Shown here: piece after piece, positions 9,154-16,628 of the stretch | Position numbering within the stretch: position 1 is the stretch's first letter | Layout of the letters: the number at the start of each line of letters is the position of its first letter | NCBI GenBank assembly: GCA_038527215.1 | Contig: JBCBGC010000008.1 | Span: 41,434 to 105,433 of the forward strand | Source of the DNA: JAWPMV01 sp038527215 | GTDB lineage: Bacteria; Bacteroidota; Bacteroidia; J057 | Length of the DNA: 64,000 nucleotides | Direction: 5' to 3' | The notes under the pieces: model-generated | What the model saw: the letters and a program-made list of their open reading frames with translations, nothing else | Told to the model about the DNA's origin: nothing | Database searches by the model: none | Program-made: the position numbers and the translations under genes

Positions 9154-10342
9154 AATCTCTTAGGCGTGGGCCTATTTTTTGGGTTTGTACACTAAAAAAT
9201 TCCATTTTGGGGATCACCAGCTTGGCTACCTGTAGGGGCTCATGGGGTTGGGTGAATACCATTCTCAAGACATCCGGGAAGCCTTTGTCTCTAAGTAAGC
9301 GCAGCAGATCTGCCAGGCAACTTTCTAATTCGGTATAGCTTTTTTCAAGTTGCGGGATATCCTCCGTTCGGATGACCTTTTTGCCTTCTCGCAAGTAGGT
9401 TCTCAAGGCGAGGAATACTTCTCTTTTGTCCTGATAAGATACCTCATCCAGCAAGTCATGCATGTCGGTTACATCATCCCTGCCTCCGTGAATGAGGGTA
9501 AGGCGAGATTGGATGGCTTCGGTAGCCGCGCGCATCATGGCAATATCCCGGTACAGATGGCAGCCAAAGCCAGAACTGAAGAATTTGGGGTTATCCTCCT
9601 GCCCATCGAGGATGGAGGCGATAAAATAGGGCAAGCCTATTTCATTGGTCGCATATTGGATCACCATTTCATGCCCTGCGGCCTCCACCTTGTCCATGAG
9701 TTCCCGGACAGCTGCCGGATAGGTAGCCGGATCAACCACCGCTACCGCTTCCCGGACAGACTGAAAGGAGGAAACGTCCCGCTCAATCACTTCCAGGATT
9801 CCATGGATGCTGGCCTCGGTCAGGCTGTTGCCGGAAGCTAGGCCATTGGAATTTGCGCCAAAATAATGCGGTGGAGAAGGGAAAGGAATATAGGCTAGCT
9901 CGGCGGGTAGCCAATAGGTCGTTTGCTCACTCAGGTGATAGGCTTCTACCGCGTGGACTTCTGCTTGCAGGTCCAACTCTACGCCCATTTTGGGACAGAG
10001 ATCCAGGAGGCTGCTCGGGTCTTCCGGGGCGCGCCAGACTTGACGAAGAGGCATTTTCTGCATGGGGATCAGGCCCCGCTGAGGTTCTACCATGGCGAGT
10101 TCCAGGGCTTCCATATAAGCCCCGGCTGCGGCTTCTCCCTCGCGCAGGCCCTTGCCTGCATTGACGCAGATAGACCCCTCATGCGCCCCGGGTCGTATGC
10201 TGGCAAACACCGGAATGCCGATGTTGTCCAAGCGGGTGGTATTAGTAACCCGGCTTATGCCATATATTTTGGCATAAGACCGGGCTATTTTTAAGGTTTC
10301 TTCTAAGCTGCGTGTTCTTAGACTGGTATGATACGTGATCAT
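9101..10342 (-). CDS. YcaO-domain ATP-dependent amide-backbone-activating enzyme
   Basis: A 413-aa YcaO protein. YcaO enzymes use ATP to activate backbone amides, making azolines, amidines or, with TfuA, thioamides. ATP/Mg-binding motifs are visible: NAGKGLREGEAAAGAYMEAL (about 61-80) with acidic residues E70, E78 and E81, and SNGLASGNSLTEA (165-177) followed by HGILEVIERD with E184 and E187; EAIQSRL follows later. The C-terminus ends in SESES and lacks the proline-rich PxPxP tail typical of azoline-forming cyclodehydratases, and no E1-like/ocin-ThiF partner gene is nearby. Both facts favour the TfuA-type thioamidation branch (inference). Its start ATG overlaps the stop of the 71-aa gene as ATGA. 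Confidence 0.92.
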   Translation of the reverse strand: MITYHTSLRTRSLEETLKIARSYAKIYGISRVTNTTRLDNIGIPVFASIRPGAHEGSICVNAGKGLREGEAAAGAYMEALELAMVEPQRGLIPMQKMPLRQVWRAPEDPSSLLDLCPKMGVELDLQAEVHAVEAYHLSEQTTYWLPAELAYIPFPSPPHYFGANSNGLASGNSLTEASIHGILEVIERDVSSFQSVREAVAVVDPATYPAAVRELMDKVEAAGHEMVIQYATNEIGLPYFIASILDGQEDNPKFFSSGFGCHLYRDIAMMRAATEAIQSRLTLIHGGRDDVTDMHDLLDEVSYQDKREVFLALRTYLREGKKVIRTEDIPQLEKSYTELESCLADLLRLLRDKGFPDVLRMVFTQPHEPLQVAKLVIPKMEFFSVQTQKIGPRLRDYAAQVLPDPVRGSESES

Positions 10343-10554
10343 TCAGTAGATACGAAGCAGTACAAGGCTCTTTTTTGAACAGAAACGACTAGCTTGTGAT
10401 GACCTTTAGCTCCTTCATCAATCGAGGCAGTAATGACATCATCGGGCAGGTTGCTGTCGACTTTTAGTTCAGCAAGGCCATCTCTTACCATATGACTAAA
10501 AAAAACGGCCGTCTTGGTATCCAGCTGGACGCTAATGCGGTTGTTGGTGGGCAT
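10339..10554 (-). CDS. 71-aa small protein coupled to YcaO; candidate substrate or accessory
   Basis: I do not recognise this family. The 71-residue product is rich in alternating hydrophobic stretches (RISVQLDTKTAVFFSH, HKLVVSVQKRALYCFVS), suggesting a small folded alpha/beta protein rather than a leader plus core peptide. It has one Cys (C66) and glycines at 26, 48 and 51. Its stop overlaps the YcaO start as ATGA, so the two are translationally coupled. Two explanations fit: it is the substrate modified by YcaO-TfuA, or a carrier/recognition subunit of the complex. It lacks the Cys/Ser/Thr-dense core of a classical TOMM precursor. The 122-base gap upstream could hold its promoter. Confidence 0.75.
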   Translation of the reverse strand: MPTNNRISVQLDTKTAVFFSHMVRDGLAELKVDSNLPDDVITASIDEGAKGHHKLVVSVQKRALYCFVSTE

Positions 10555-10612
10555 GGCTAGATGAATTTAGGGTTGCGAATCAGAGAAAAGGTAACGAGAA
10601 TATTCAATTTCT

Positions 10613-10621
10613 CAAAATATA
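10613..10621 (-). promoter_or_regulatory. Weak candidate -7 box upstream of the 71-aa/YcaO/TfuA operon
   Basis: Read on the minus strand this is TATATTTTG, one base longer than the TAnnTTTG consensus, about 60 bases upstream of the 71-aa start. No clear TTTG -33 box is seen. Tentative. Confidence 0.2.
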
Positions 10622-10676
10622 CTTCTCTGCCTATTTTTAACTACTGAAGCGTACCCGGATGAGCTAAGACAGCTGC

Positions 10677-10865
10677 TTAGTCTTCGTCTAACTCTTCAAA
10701 TTCTACTGAGCGGGCGTTGCGAGGAGGACGATAAGACGACTTTTTTTTCCCGAAACCAAAGAAGCGTTTTTTCTTTTGTGCTTCACCACGTCGCTTGAGA
10801 ACCGGGCCTACGAGAAAGGCCAGGGCGAGCAAGATGAGAATTACTTCGTATAGTCCGGGTCGCAT
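10677..10865 (-). CDS. Small single-span membrane protein downstream of nuoA
   Basis: A 62-aa protein with one predicted N-terminal membrane helix (about 5-22, YEVILILLALAFLVGP), then a strongly basic stretch (KRRGEAQKKKRFFGFGKKK) and an acidic C-terminus (EFEELDED). It begins 9 bases after the nuoA stop, so it is probably co-transcribed with nuoA. TatA was considered because of the size and the GP after the helix, but the TatA FG motif and amphipathic helix are missing. A role as a small complex I accessory or assembly protein is only a guess from position. Confidence 0.6.
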   Translation of the reverse strand: MRPGLYEVILILLALAFLVGPVLKRRGEAQKKKRFFGFGKKKSSYRPPRNARSVEFEELDED

Positions 10866-10874
10866 GGGTTTGGG

Positions 10875-11339
10875 TTAATAGCGTTGGTTGACCTGCTCAT
10901 AGGCTGTGTCGGGGATGGCCGTTTCGATCTCGGCCGAGAGTGGGGCAGGCTTGACCCATTCGAGGTCCCCTTTTACCCAGACATAGACCAGGCCGAGAAA
11001 CAGAACCAGGGCGAAGATCAACATTTCTATCAGGGCAAAAATGCCCCAATCTGGCAGGGCGGCAATCCAACTTTCTTCCGCAAAAACCGTGGCCCAGGGA
11101 AAGAAAAACAATAATTCCACTTCAAAAATCAGAAAGACCAGCCCAATAAGATAAAACCTCAGGTTGAATTGGATGCTGGCATTGCCTACGGGATCTTCTC
11201 CGCATTCATAGGTAGTGAGCTTCTCTGGATTGGGTCGATTCGGTGCCAGCAGGCGATTGGTGGCTATCCCCAAAAGGGTGAACCCAATGCCTCCCAGGAG
11301 GAAAAGTAGTATGTGGCCAAATCCAGATATTTCTGCCAT
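10875..11339 (-). CDS. nuoA: NADH-quinone oxidoreductase subunit A
   Basis: Membrane subunit of complex I. The product (154 aa from the ATG at 11339) has three membrane helices and the family signature TTYECGEDPVGNASIQFNLR, followed by FYLIGLVFLIFEVELLFFFP and a PWATVF segment; the loop Cys in ECGEDP is conserved. A TTG codon at 11354 could extend it by five residues, but the ATG is preferred. Normally nuoA directly precedes nuoB; here the next gene downstream is the 62-aa protein, then the YcaO trio, and nuoB is 8.7 kb away. The C-terminal tail after the last helix is rather long. Confidence 0.95.
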   Translation of the reverse strand: MAEISGFGHILLFLLGGIGFTLLGIATNRLLAPNRPNPEKLTTYECGEDPVGNASIQFNLRFYLIGLVFLIFEVELLFFFPWATVFAEESWIAALPDWGIFALIEMLIFALVLFLGLVYVWVKGDLEWVKPAPLSAEIETAIPDTAYEQVNQRY

Positions 11340-11590
11340 GAAAAAATTTTGCAATTTTGTAGCGATGAATATTTACCATCGCGGTTTTCTCTGGAAAATG
11401 AGACCGAAAAGCGTTGTTTTTTAGGTGACCCTGGTTTGGCCTTACCGTCTCATTACATATGCAATTTACACACAAGTCAGATAAAAACAGTACAAATGCC
11501 TTGCCTTGCTGAAATAGACAAATGTGCTGGCAAGAACCTTAATCTATTCCTCCACATGAAATCAAGCATGTGAACTAAAATCAAAAACTA

Positions 11591-12520
11591 ATGAAAAAAC
11601 CTTTTCTATTATTGTTGGTAGGCCTGTTTGTAGGTGCGGGCATGACTTTCGGCCAAACTACAGAGGAACTGACGGCTCAGAAAGAAGCCAAAGCCAAAGA
11701 AGTAGCAGAACTCGAAGCCCAGTTGAAAACTGCCCAGGGAGACCTGGCTTCTATCGAGGAAAAACTGGTCGTATGGCCCAGATGGGAAAACGGAGCCTTT
11801 GGGGTATTAGGCCTCAATTTCAATGGGTTTAATGAATGGTTGTCCCGAGATGTTCCCAATCTTCAATCAACTTCTATTGCTCTTGGTGCCAATGCCTTTG
11901 TTAATTATCTGGACAAAAAGTACTTCTGGCGCAACAGTGGTAACCTTCAGGCTGCCTGGATTAGAATAGACGATCTTGATAATCCTGCTGATATAGACAC
12001 CTTCCAGTCTTCTGCCGATGCGATCAACCTGACCTCTCTCTTTGGCTATAAGCTCAATGAGAAGTTAGCTGCCTCTGCGCTGGCTGAATACCGCTCTACC
12101 ATTGCCAGTAACTTCAACAATCCTGGCTATTTGGACTTTGGGGTAGGGGTTACCTGGACGCCCATTCCAGCCATGGTAGTCGTGGTACATCCCTTGAACT
12201 ACAACCTGGTGTTTTCCAACGATGATTTTGATTACCAATCTTCTCTCGGTGCCAAAATCGTAGCGGACTACACCCGTGAGTTGATCAAAGGGGTGAACTG
12301 GAAATCTAATCTTTCTGCTTTCCAAAGCTACAGTAGCAGCGACCTGTCCAACTGGACCTGGATCAACAGCTTTGGCTTTACCCTCTGGAAAGGCATCGGC
12401 GTCGGACTGGAACTGGGGCTGCGTAGTAATAAGCAGGAAGCTATGGCCGCTGGTCGTACAGACAACCCCCTACAGACCTATTATGTAGCTGGTTTTTCTT
12501 ACAACGTAGGCTCAAAATAA
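11591..12520 (+). CDS. DUF3078-like outer-membrane beta-barrel protein
   Basis: A 309-aa exported protein. A signal peptide (1-21, ending TFGQ) is followed by a short coiled coil (about 24-58, ELTAQKEAKAKEVAELEAQL) and a beta-rich domain in which amphipathic strands with aromatic ends alternate with turns (FNGFNEWL, LFGYKLNEKLAASALAEY, FGVGVTWTPI, WTWINSFGFTLW), as in outer-membrane barrels. The pattern resembles the Bacteroidota-specific DUF3078 family, whose molecular role is not known. It is a single-gene unit: it starts after the 235-base nuoA upstream gap and ends 24 bases before a clear terminator. Confidence 0.7.
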   Translation: MKKPFLLLLVGLFVGAGMTFGQTTEELTAQKEAKAKEVAELEAQLKTAQGDLASIEEKLVVWPRWENGAFGVLGLNFNGFNEWLSRDVPNLQSTSIALGANAFVNYLDKKYFWRNSGNLQAAWIRIDDLDNPADIDTFQSSADAINLTSLFGYKLNEKLAASALAEYRSTIASNFNNPGYLDFGVGVTWTPIPAMVVVVHPLNYNLVFSNDDFDYQSSLGAKIVADYTRELIKGVNWKSNLSAFQSYSSSDLSNWTWINSFGFTLWKGIGVGLELGLRSNKQEAMAAGRTDNPLQTYYVAGFSYNVGSK

Positions 12521-12544
12521 GCTCCCACTCCATTGCAACTATAC

Positions 12545-12580
12545 AACCGCCTCATCCTGGATGGGGCGGTTTTTCTTTTT
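12545..12580 (+). terminator. Intrinsic terminator of the DUF3078-like gene
   Basis: Hairpin with arms built on CCGCCTCAT and ATGGGGCGG around CCTGG, followed immediately by TTTTTCTTTTT. It lies 24 bases after the stop codon. Confidence 0.8.
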
Positions 12581-12744
12581 GTATGGGCTGGTTTCAGCAG
12601 GGGTTGCATGCGCTTGCTACTACAGGGAAAGGACCACTACACGCTTGTCCACTATGGTGACACGCTTGGTAAACTGGCCAACTTCGACCCACTATTTCTT
12701 CAAAATTGGCGTATAGATAATTGTAAACAAACCAATGAATTGTC

Positions 12745-12906
12745 ATGAAAAAGCGAGTGAAAAACTTGATCGGAATTAGCCTGCTGGCCTTAGGTCTCAT
12801 GGGGACCGTTTGGGCCCTGGTCGATACGGTGGAAACCGTACAAACAGACCTTGCTGCGCAGGAAGAGGTGATTGACATGGACAAAATGATCTCTGTCTTG
12901 CCTTAA
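12745..12906 (+). CDS. 53-aa small exported or membrane-anchored peptide
   Basis: An unrecognised small ORF with good coding character: basic start MKKRVKN, a hydrophobic stretch (about 8-25, LIGISLLALGLMGTVWAL) and an acidic tail rich in V, E, D and Q (VDTVETVQTDLAAQEE...DMDKMISVLP). This looks like a signal peptide or N-terminal anchor followed by about 28 residues. It sits as a monocistron between two strong terminators (12545-12580 and 12971-13001), which supports it being a real transcription unit. No Cys is present, so it is not a lipoprotein or a disulfide peptide. Confidence 0.6.
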   Translation: MKKRVKNLIGISLLALGLMGTVWALVDTVETVQTDLAAQEEVIDMDKMISVLP

Positions 12907-12970
12907 GCATTCTCAGGTAGCAATGCCCCCGGGTTGACCGGATTTGTATAAATCATTTCTGAGAAGAAAA

Positions 12971-13001
12971 AAAATGCCCCCAAATGGGGGCGTTTTTTTT
13001 T
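12971..13001 (+). terminator. Intrinsic terminator after the 53-aa peptide gene
   Basis: GCCCCC-AAAT-GGGGGC stem flanked by an A run and a run of nine T, so the stem can extend with A-T pairs. It could work in both directions. Confidence 0.9.
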
Positions 13002-13077
13002 GTAAATTATTCACAGCCTGATGCAGCACTTTGCCTCAGGCTTTCGTTTTTCAAGAAAATCAGGCCAAACGTGCTGG

Positions 13078-13638
13078 ATGTCTCATGCCTACCACATACT
13101 GATTGCTGATTGCCGAAAGCAGAAGCCGAAGGCACAGCGGGAGCTCTATGAGCTTTTTTCCGGCAAAATGCTGGCGGTATGTTATCGCTATGCACGAGAC
13201 CAGGCTGAGGCAGAGGATATGTTGCAGGAAGCCTTTATTAAGGTGTTTCGGTCCATCGACCGCTATGATGACCGAGGTTCTCTGGAAGGCTGGATTAGAA
13301 GGATCGTGGTCAATACGGCCATCGATCATATTCGCAAACGCAAACATCAGCAAAACCAACTGGAGCTGAACGAGACGATAACGGAGGAGGTATCCGAAAG
13401 CGTATTGGACAAACTGGAGGTGGAATATCTGTACGCCATCATCCAGGCACTGCCAGCCGGTTACCGGGTGGTTTTTAACCTATATGCCATTGAAGGATAC
13501 TCTCACGCGGAGATAGGCGAAGAATTAGGTATTTCTGAAAGTACTTCCAGGTCACAGTATACCCGGGCGCGGGCTTTGTTGAAGAAACGCATCAGTGATT
13601 TGTATATGGAAAAAAACGTTTACAAGGATGTCATCTGA
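13078..13638 (+). CDS. ECF-type RNA polymerase sigma factor
   Basis: A 186-aa sigma-70 family ECF factor. Region 2 is visible in ELFSGKMLAVCYRYARDQAEAEDMLQEAFIKVFRSI and the DNA-melting stretch GSLEGWIRRIVVNTAIDHIR. Region 4 is in LPAGYRVVFNLYAIEGYSHAEIGEELGISESTSRSQ, a helix-turn-helix that would bind the -35 element. The ATG at 13078 (MSHAYHILI) is preferred over 13021 because the extra 19 residues are not family-like. The next gene overlaps by 11 bases and encodes a membrane protein with an anti-sigma-like N-terminus, so the pair should be a co-regulated signalling unit. Confidence 0.93.
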   Translation: MSHAYHILIADCRKQKPKAQRELYELFSGKMLAVCYRYARDQAEAEDMLQEAFIKVFRSIDRYDDRGSLEGWIRRIVVNTAIDHIRKRKHQQNQLELNETITEEVSESVLDKLEVEYLYAIIQALPAGYRVVFNLYAIEGYSHAEIGEELGISESTSRSQYTRARALLKKRISDLYMEKNVYKDVI

Positions 13639-15094
13639 ACTGTTTGAACGAAAACTGCGGGAAAAATTTGCTGAGGCAAAGGTCGCCCCTCCCCCAGATC
13701 TTTGGGACAAGATCGCGGTGGAGGTAGGTCCCCCTCCCCGAAAAAAGCGCGGCCTTTGGTTGTGGTTCTTCGCCTTGCTGGGGCTTTTTTCTACCGCAGC
13801 GCTCTCTTATTGGAGCCTGGCTTCCTGGGAAGCCGGCTGGTTTGAAAGCATGCCCCTGGCTGCCGGGATGGTCGAGCCTGCTCCAGAAGCTGTACCCCTG
13901 GCTAAGGATGCTGCAGTAGATGAGCAGGTAGCTGATCTGGAATCAGTAGCCCCTGAGCAGTCCGCTTCTTTCGAACCGCAAACGCCTGCCTCCAGCCAGC
14001 AACTGGCTGAAGGAGCTTCAACTGTCCCACCGGTCAGCACCGCCCTTTCATCTGTACCTTCAAATATCGTTACCACTAGCCCAAACAGCTCTCATACCCT
14101 TTCCTCTTTATCACTCCAGATTCCGGCCACACACCGGATCAGCAGCCAGGTGCTTGAATCCGGCCCGGCCCCTATGGTCTCCTACAGTTCAACCCATCAG
14201 CCCCAGAGCACTCTGGGTCTGCTACACGCTATGCCCTTTTACCTTCATCCTTATCGTGCTCCCGGTCCAGCAGCAAAGCTGGCTCAGCCCGTGCTGGCCG
14301 GTGCCGCCCTGCGGGAAAAGGGGTGGGCCTTTTACCTCATGGCCTCACAGGCCTATGAATTCAACGGCATTCAACCGATCCTGCTTTCCTCTGCTGGAAA
14401 TGTAACCGCAGATTTCGCAGCGATAGAGCAAAGTGATGTTCGGGTTTCTAACCAGGGAAATGTGGATCAGGTGGTCTCCGTTACCTTCCCGCACTACAAT
14501 TGGAGTCTTTCAGCGCTGGTAGAACGGAAATTTTCTCCCCGGTGGTCTGTACAAACAGGGCTGGGATTCCGGAGTTATGAAGCGGGCTTTACCCGTACCT
14601 CTGTGATCAGTACCGACATGAGCCAGCCGGCTCCAACGGGAGAGCAGCCTGTTGCGCTTGAATCGCTGAGTTATTCTGACCGATCCTATTTCCAGATGAA
14701 CCAATTGGAGATTCCTCTGATGGCGCATGTCCGTTTATGGCAAAAAAACCGCCATAGCTTACGGTTCGGTCTGGGGGGCAGCGTACAGATGACCCGGGTG
14801 CGCATAGGCTCAGACGGAACGATCAACGATCCTATTACCTACCTCAACCAGGCAGAAAATGCCTTTCTCCGGCGAAATCAAACCCTGGGCGATCCGGATA
14901 TCCTGGTTTCCCAATACTTTTACAGCAGCCTGCTCTCAAATCTCCAATACCGCTATGCCTTAAAAAATGGCTTGCAACTGGTAACCGGCCCCACGGCTGC
15001 TTACCACCTGACGCCGGCTTATGGAGGCCCCGCAGCCAGCCGTCAGATGCGGTTTCGGGTTGGCTGGTCTCTCGGCTTCCGATTGGGAAAATAA
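13628..15094 (+). CDS. Membrane-anchored regulator with anti-sigma-like N-terminus and outer-membrane barrel-like C-terminus
   Basis: A 488-aa protein. The N-terminus (SSELFERKLREKFAEAKVAPPPDLWDKIAVEV) is the short cytosolic motif that follows many Bacteroidota ECF sigma genes. A membrane helix follows (about 43-62, LWLWFFALLGLFSTAALSYW), then a Pro/Ser/Ala-rich linker (about 75-200), then a beta-rich domain (about 230-488) with barrel-type strands such as WSLSALVERKFSPRWSVQTG and the final aromatic strand WSLGFRLG. The ATG at 13628 overlaps the sigma gene; a GTG at 13595 is less likely. Inferred role: holds or tunes the sigma factor in response to an envelope signal. A hairpin follows the stop. 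Confidence 0.75.
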   Translation: MSSELFERKLREKFAEAKVAPPPDLWDKIAVEVGPPPRKKRGLWLWFFALLGLFSTAALSYWSLASWEAGWFESMPLAAGMVEPAPEAVPLAKDAAVDEQVADLESVAPEQSASFEPQTPASSQQLAEGASTVPPVSTALSSVPSNIVTTSPNSSHTLSSLSLQIPATHRISSQVLESGPAPMVSYSSTHQPQSTLGLLHAMPFYLHPYRAPGPAAKLAQPVLAGAALREKGWAFYLMASQAYEFNGIQPILLSSAGNVTADFAAIEQSDVRVSNQGNVDQVVSVTFPHYNWSLSALVERKFSPRWSVQTGLGFRSYEAGFTRTSVISTDMSQPAPTGEQPVALESLSYSDRSYFQMNQLEIPLMAHVRLWQKNRHSLRFGLGGSVQMTRVRIGSDGTINDPITYLNQAENAFLRRNQTLGDPDILVSQYFYSSLLSNLQYRYALKNGLQLVTGPTAAYHLTPAYGGPAASRQMRFRVGWSLGFRLGK

Positions 15095-15123
15095 GGCCCG
15101 TAAAGCTCCTTCAAAAATAACCT

Positions 15124-15154
15124 CCGCCCGTCTGATTTGGCTTCAGACGGGCGG
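15124..15154. terminator. Strong 12-bp inverted repeat after the sigma/regulator operon
   Basis: CCGCCCGTCTGA and TCAGACGGGCGG pair perfectly around a 7-base loop. No T run follows on the plus strand (CTGCATT), whereas the minus strand reads AGGTTATTTTT, so it could terminate better in that direction. Confidence 0.6.
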
Positions 15155-15188
15155 CTGCATTAAAATCCTTAATAAAACGGCACTTGCA

Positions 15189-15219
15189 TTTTACATTTTG
15201 CAAGATATCTCTAATTTTG
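15189..15219 (+). promoter_or_regulatory. Putative promoter of the E2 gene
   Basis: The -7 box TAATTTTG at 15212-15219 matches TAnnTTTG; a TTTT at 15189-15192 with a 19-base spacer is a near -33 box. The start codon is 27 bases downstream. Confidence 0.4.
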
Positions 15220-15246
15220 AGGTTCAATCCAAAACAAAGGATATAG

Positions 15247-16554
15247 ATGGCAGAAATCATTACTATGCCCCGATTGAGCGATACCATGGAAGAAGGGGTT
15301 ATCGCAGCATGGCACGCCAAAGTTGGCGACAATGTAGGATCAGGAGATTTGTTGGCTGAAATCGAGAGTGACAAGGCCACCCTGGATTTTGATTCACCGG
15401 CAGACGGTGTCCTGCTTTATGTAGGGGTCAAGGAAGGGGAAGGAATTCCCGTAGGTTCTTTGCTTGCCATCGTTGGCGACAAGGGCGAAGACGTCTCTGA
15501 GGCGATTGCAAACTTTGCGACAGAATCAGCACCTCAAGAAGAGGCTGCACCGGTCGCGGAGGCACCCGCCGCGCCCCCGGTTCAGGAAGCAGCCCCTGTG
15601 GTAACGCCTGCCGCACCGGTCAGCGCGCCCGCTCCAGTAGTGGCGGATTCCGCGCCAGTCGTAACCCCAGACGGACGCATCAAAGCTTCTCCTCTGGCCA
15701 AAGCCATGGCTCGCGACAAAGGCATCGATCTGACCTTGGTTCAAGGTAGTGGTGATCATGGCCGTATCGTGAAGCGGGATATCGAATCCTTCAAAATGCC
15801 GGAAGCCGCCCCCGTATCTGCACCTGCAGCTACAGAGGATGCGCCAGTCTTCATTCCGAGCGTTGTTGGACAAGAGAGCTTTGAGCAGGTGCGTATTTCT
15901 CAAATGCGTAAAACCATCGCCAAGCGTCTGAGTGAAAGCAAATTCACTGCGCCTCACTTCTACCTGACCATGGAGATCAACATGGGCAAAGCGGTAGAGG
16001 CCAGAAAAGCCCTGAATGAGCTTTCTCCGGTCAAAATCTCTTTCAATGATATGATCCTAAAGGCAGCCGCGGTTTGCTTGAAAAAGCACCCCAAAGTGAA
16101 CTCTGCCTGGATGGAAGACCATATCCGCGTAAACCACCACGTGCATGTAGGCATGGCGGTAGCGGTAGATGAAGGTCTCTTGGTTCCGGTGGTACGTTTC
16201 GCCGACCAGAAAGGACTTTCTGCTATTGCTGCGGAAACCAAATCCCTGGCCGGAAAAGCCAGAAACAAAGAACTACAGCCTGATGAGTGGGCCGGCAATA
16301 CCTTTACCATCTCAAACCTGGGCATGTACGGTATCGAAGAGTTCACCGCCATCATCAATCCTCCAGACGGATGTATCATGGCCATCGGCGGCATCATCGA
16401 CAAGCCTATCGTGGTAGATGGTGAAATCGTTCCTGGAAAAATGATGAAAGTGACCATGTCCTGCGACCACCGCGTGGTAGATGGGGCCACTGGATCAGAA
16501 TTCCTGGTTAGCCTTAAGCAAATGTTGGAAGATCCGATGCGCATGCTGCTCTAG
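15247..16554 (+). CDS. pdhC: Dihydrolipoamide acetyltransferase, E2 of the pyruvate dehydrogenase complex
   Basis: A 435-aa E2 subunit that transfers the acetyl group from the lipoyl arm to CoA. Domains: one lipoyl domain (1-80) with the lipoylated K43 in EIESDKATLDF; an Ala/Pro/Val-rich flexible linker (about 95-140); a peripheral-subunit-binding domain (about 145-180, ASPLAKAMARDKGIDL ... GRIVKRDIE); a second linker; and the catalytic domain (about 215-435) with the H408-x-x-x-D412-G motif in SCDHRVVDGATG. The order matches acetyltransferase E2s. E1 genes are not next to it, so it forms its own unit with a promoter-like sequence upstream and a strong terminator downstream. A 2-oxoglutarate or branched-chain E2 is less likely. 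Confidence 0.9.
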   Translation: MAEIITMPRLSDTMEEGVIAAWHAKVGDNVGSGDLLAEIESDKATLDFDSPADGVLLYVGVKEGEGIPVGSLLAIVGDKGEDVSEAIANFATESAPQEEAAPVAEAPAAPPVQEAAPVVTPAAPVSAPAPVVADSAPVVTPDGRIKASPLAKAMARDKGIDLTLVQGSGDHGRIVKRDIESFKMPEAAPVSAPAATEDAPVFIPSVVGQESFEQVRISQMRKTIAKRLSESKFTAPHFYLTMEINMGKAVEARKALNELSPVKISFNDMILKAAAVCLKKHPKVNSAWMEDHIRVNHHVHVGMAVAVDEGLLVPVVRFADQKGLSAIAAETKSLAGKARNKELQPDEWAGNTFTISNLGMYGIEEFTAIINPPDGCIMAIGGIIDKPIVVDGEIVPGKMMKVTMSCDHRVVDGATGSEFLVSLKQMLEDPMRMLL

Positions 16555-16573
16555 GATCAACCCTATATGATAT

Positions 16574-16607
16574 GCGCCATCCTGGTCCTCCAGGATGGCG
16601 CTTTTTT
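16574..16607 (+). terminator. Intrinsic terminator of the E2 gene
   Basis: A perfect 12-bp stem (GCGCCATCCTGG / CCAGGATGGCGC) with a TCCT loop, followed by TTTTTT. Confidence 0.95.
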
Positions 16608-16628
16608 ATGCTAAACCCGAACAAGCTC

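Noticed and set aside
10339..10554. Classical TOMM precursor peptide
   Set aside because: It has no Cys/Ser/Thr-rich core or leader cleavage site; only the adjacency to YcaO remains.
10677..10865. TatA-like protein
   Set aside because: Size and helix fit, but the FG motif and amphipathic helix are missing.
12533..12748. 71-aa plus-strand frame
   Set aside because: It spans an intrinsic terminator and overlaps the start of the better-supported 53-aa peptide gene.
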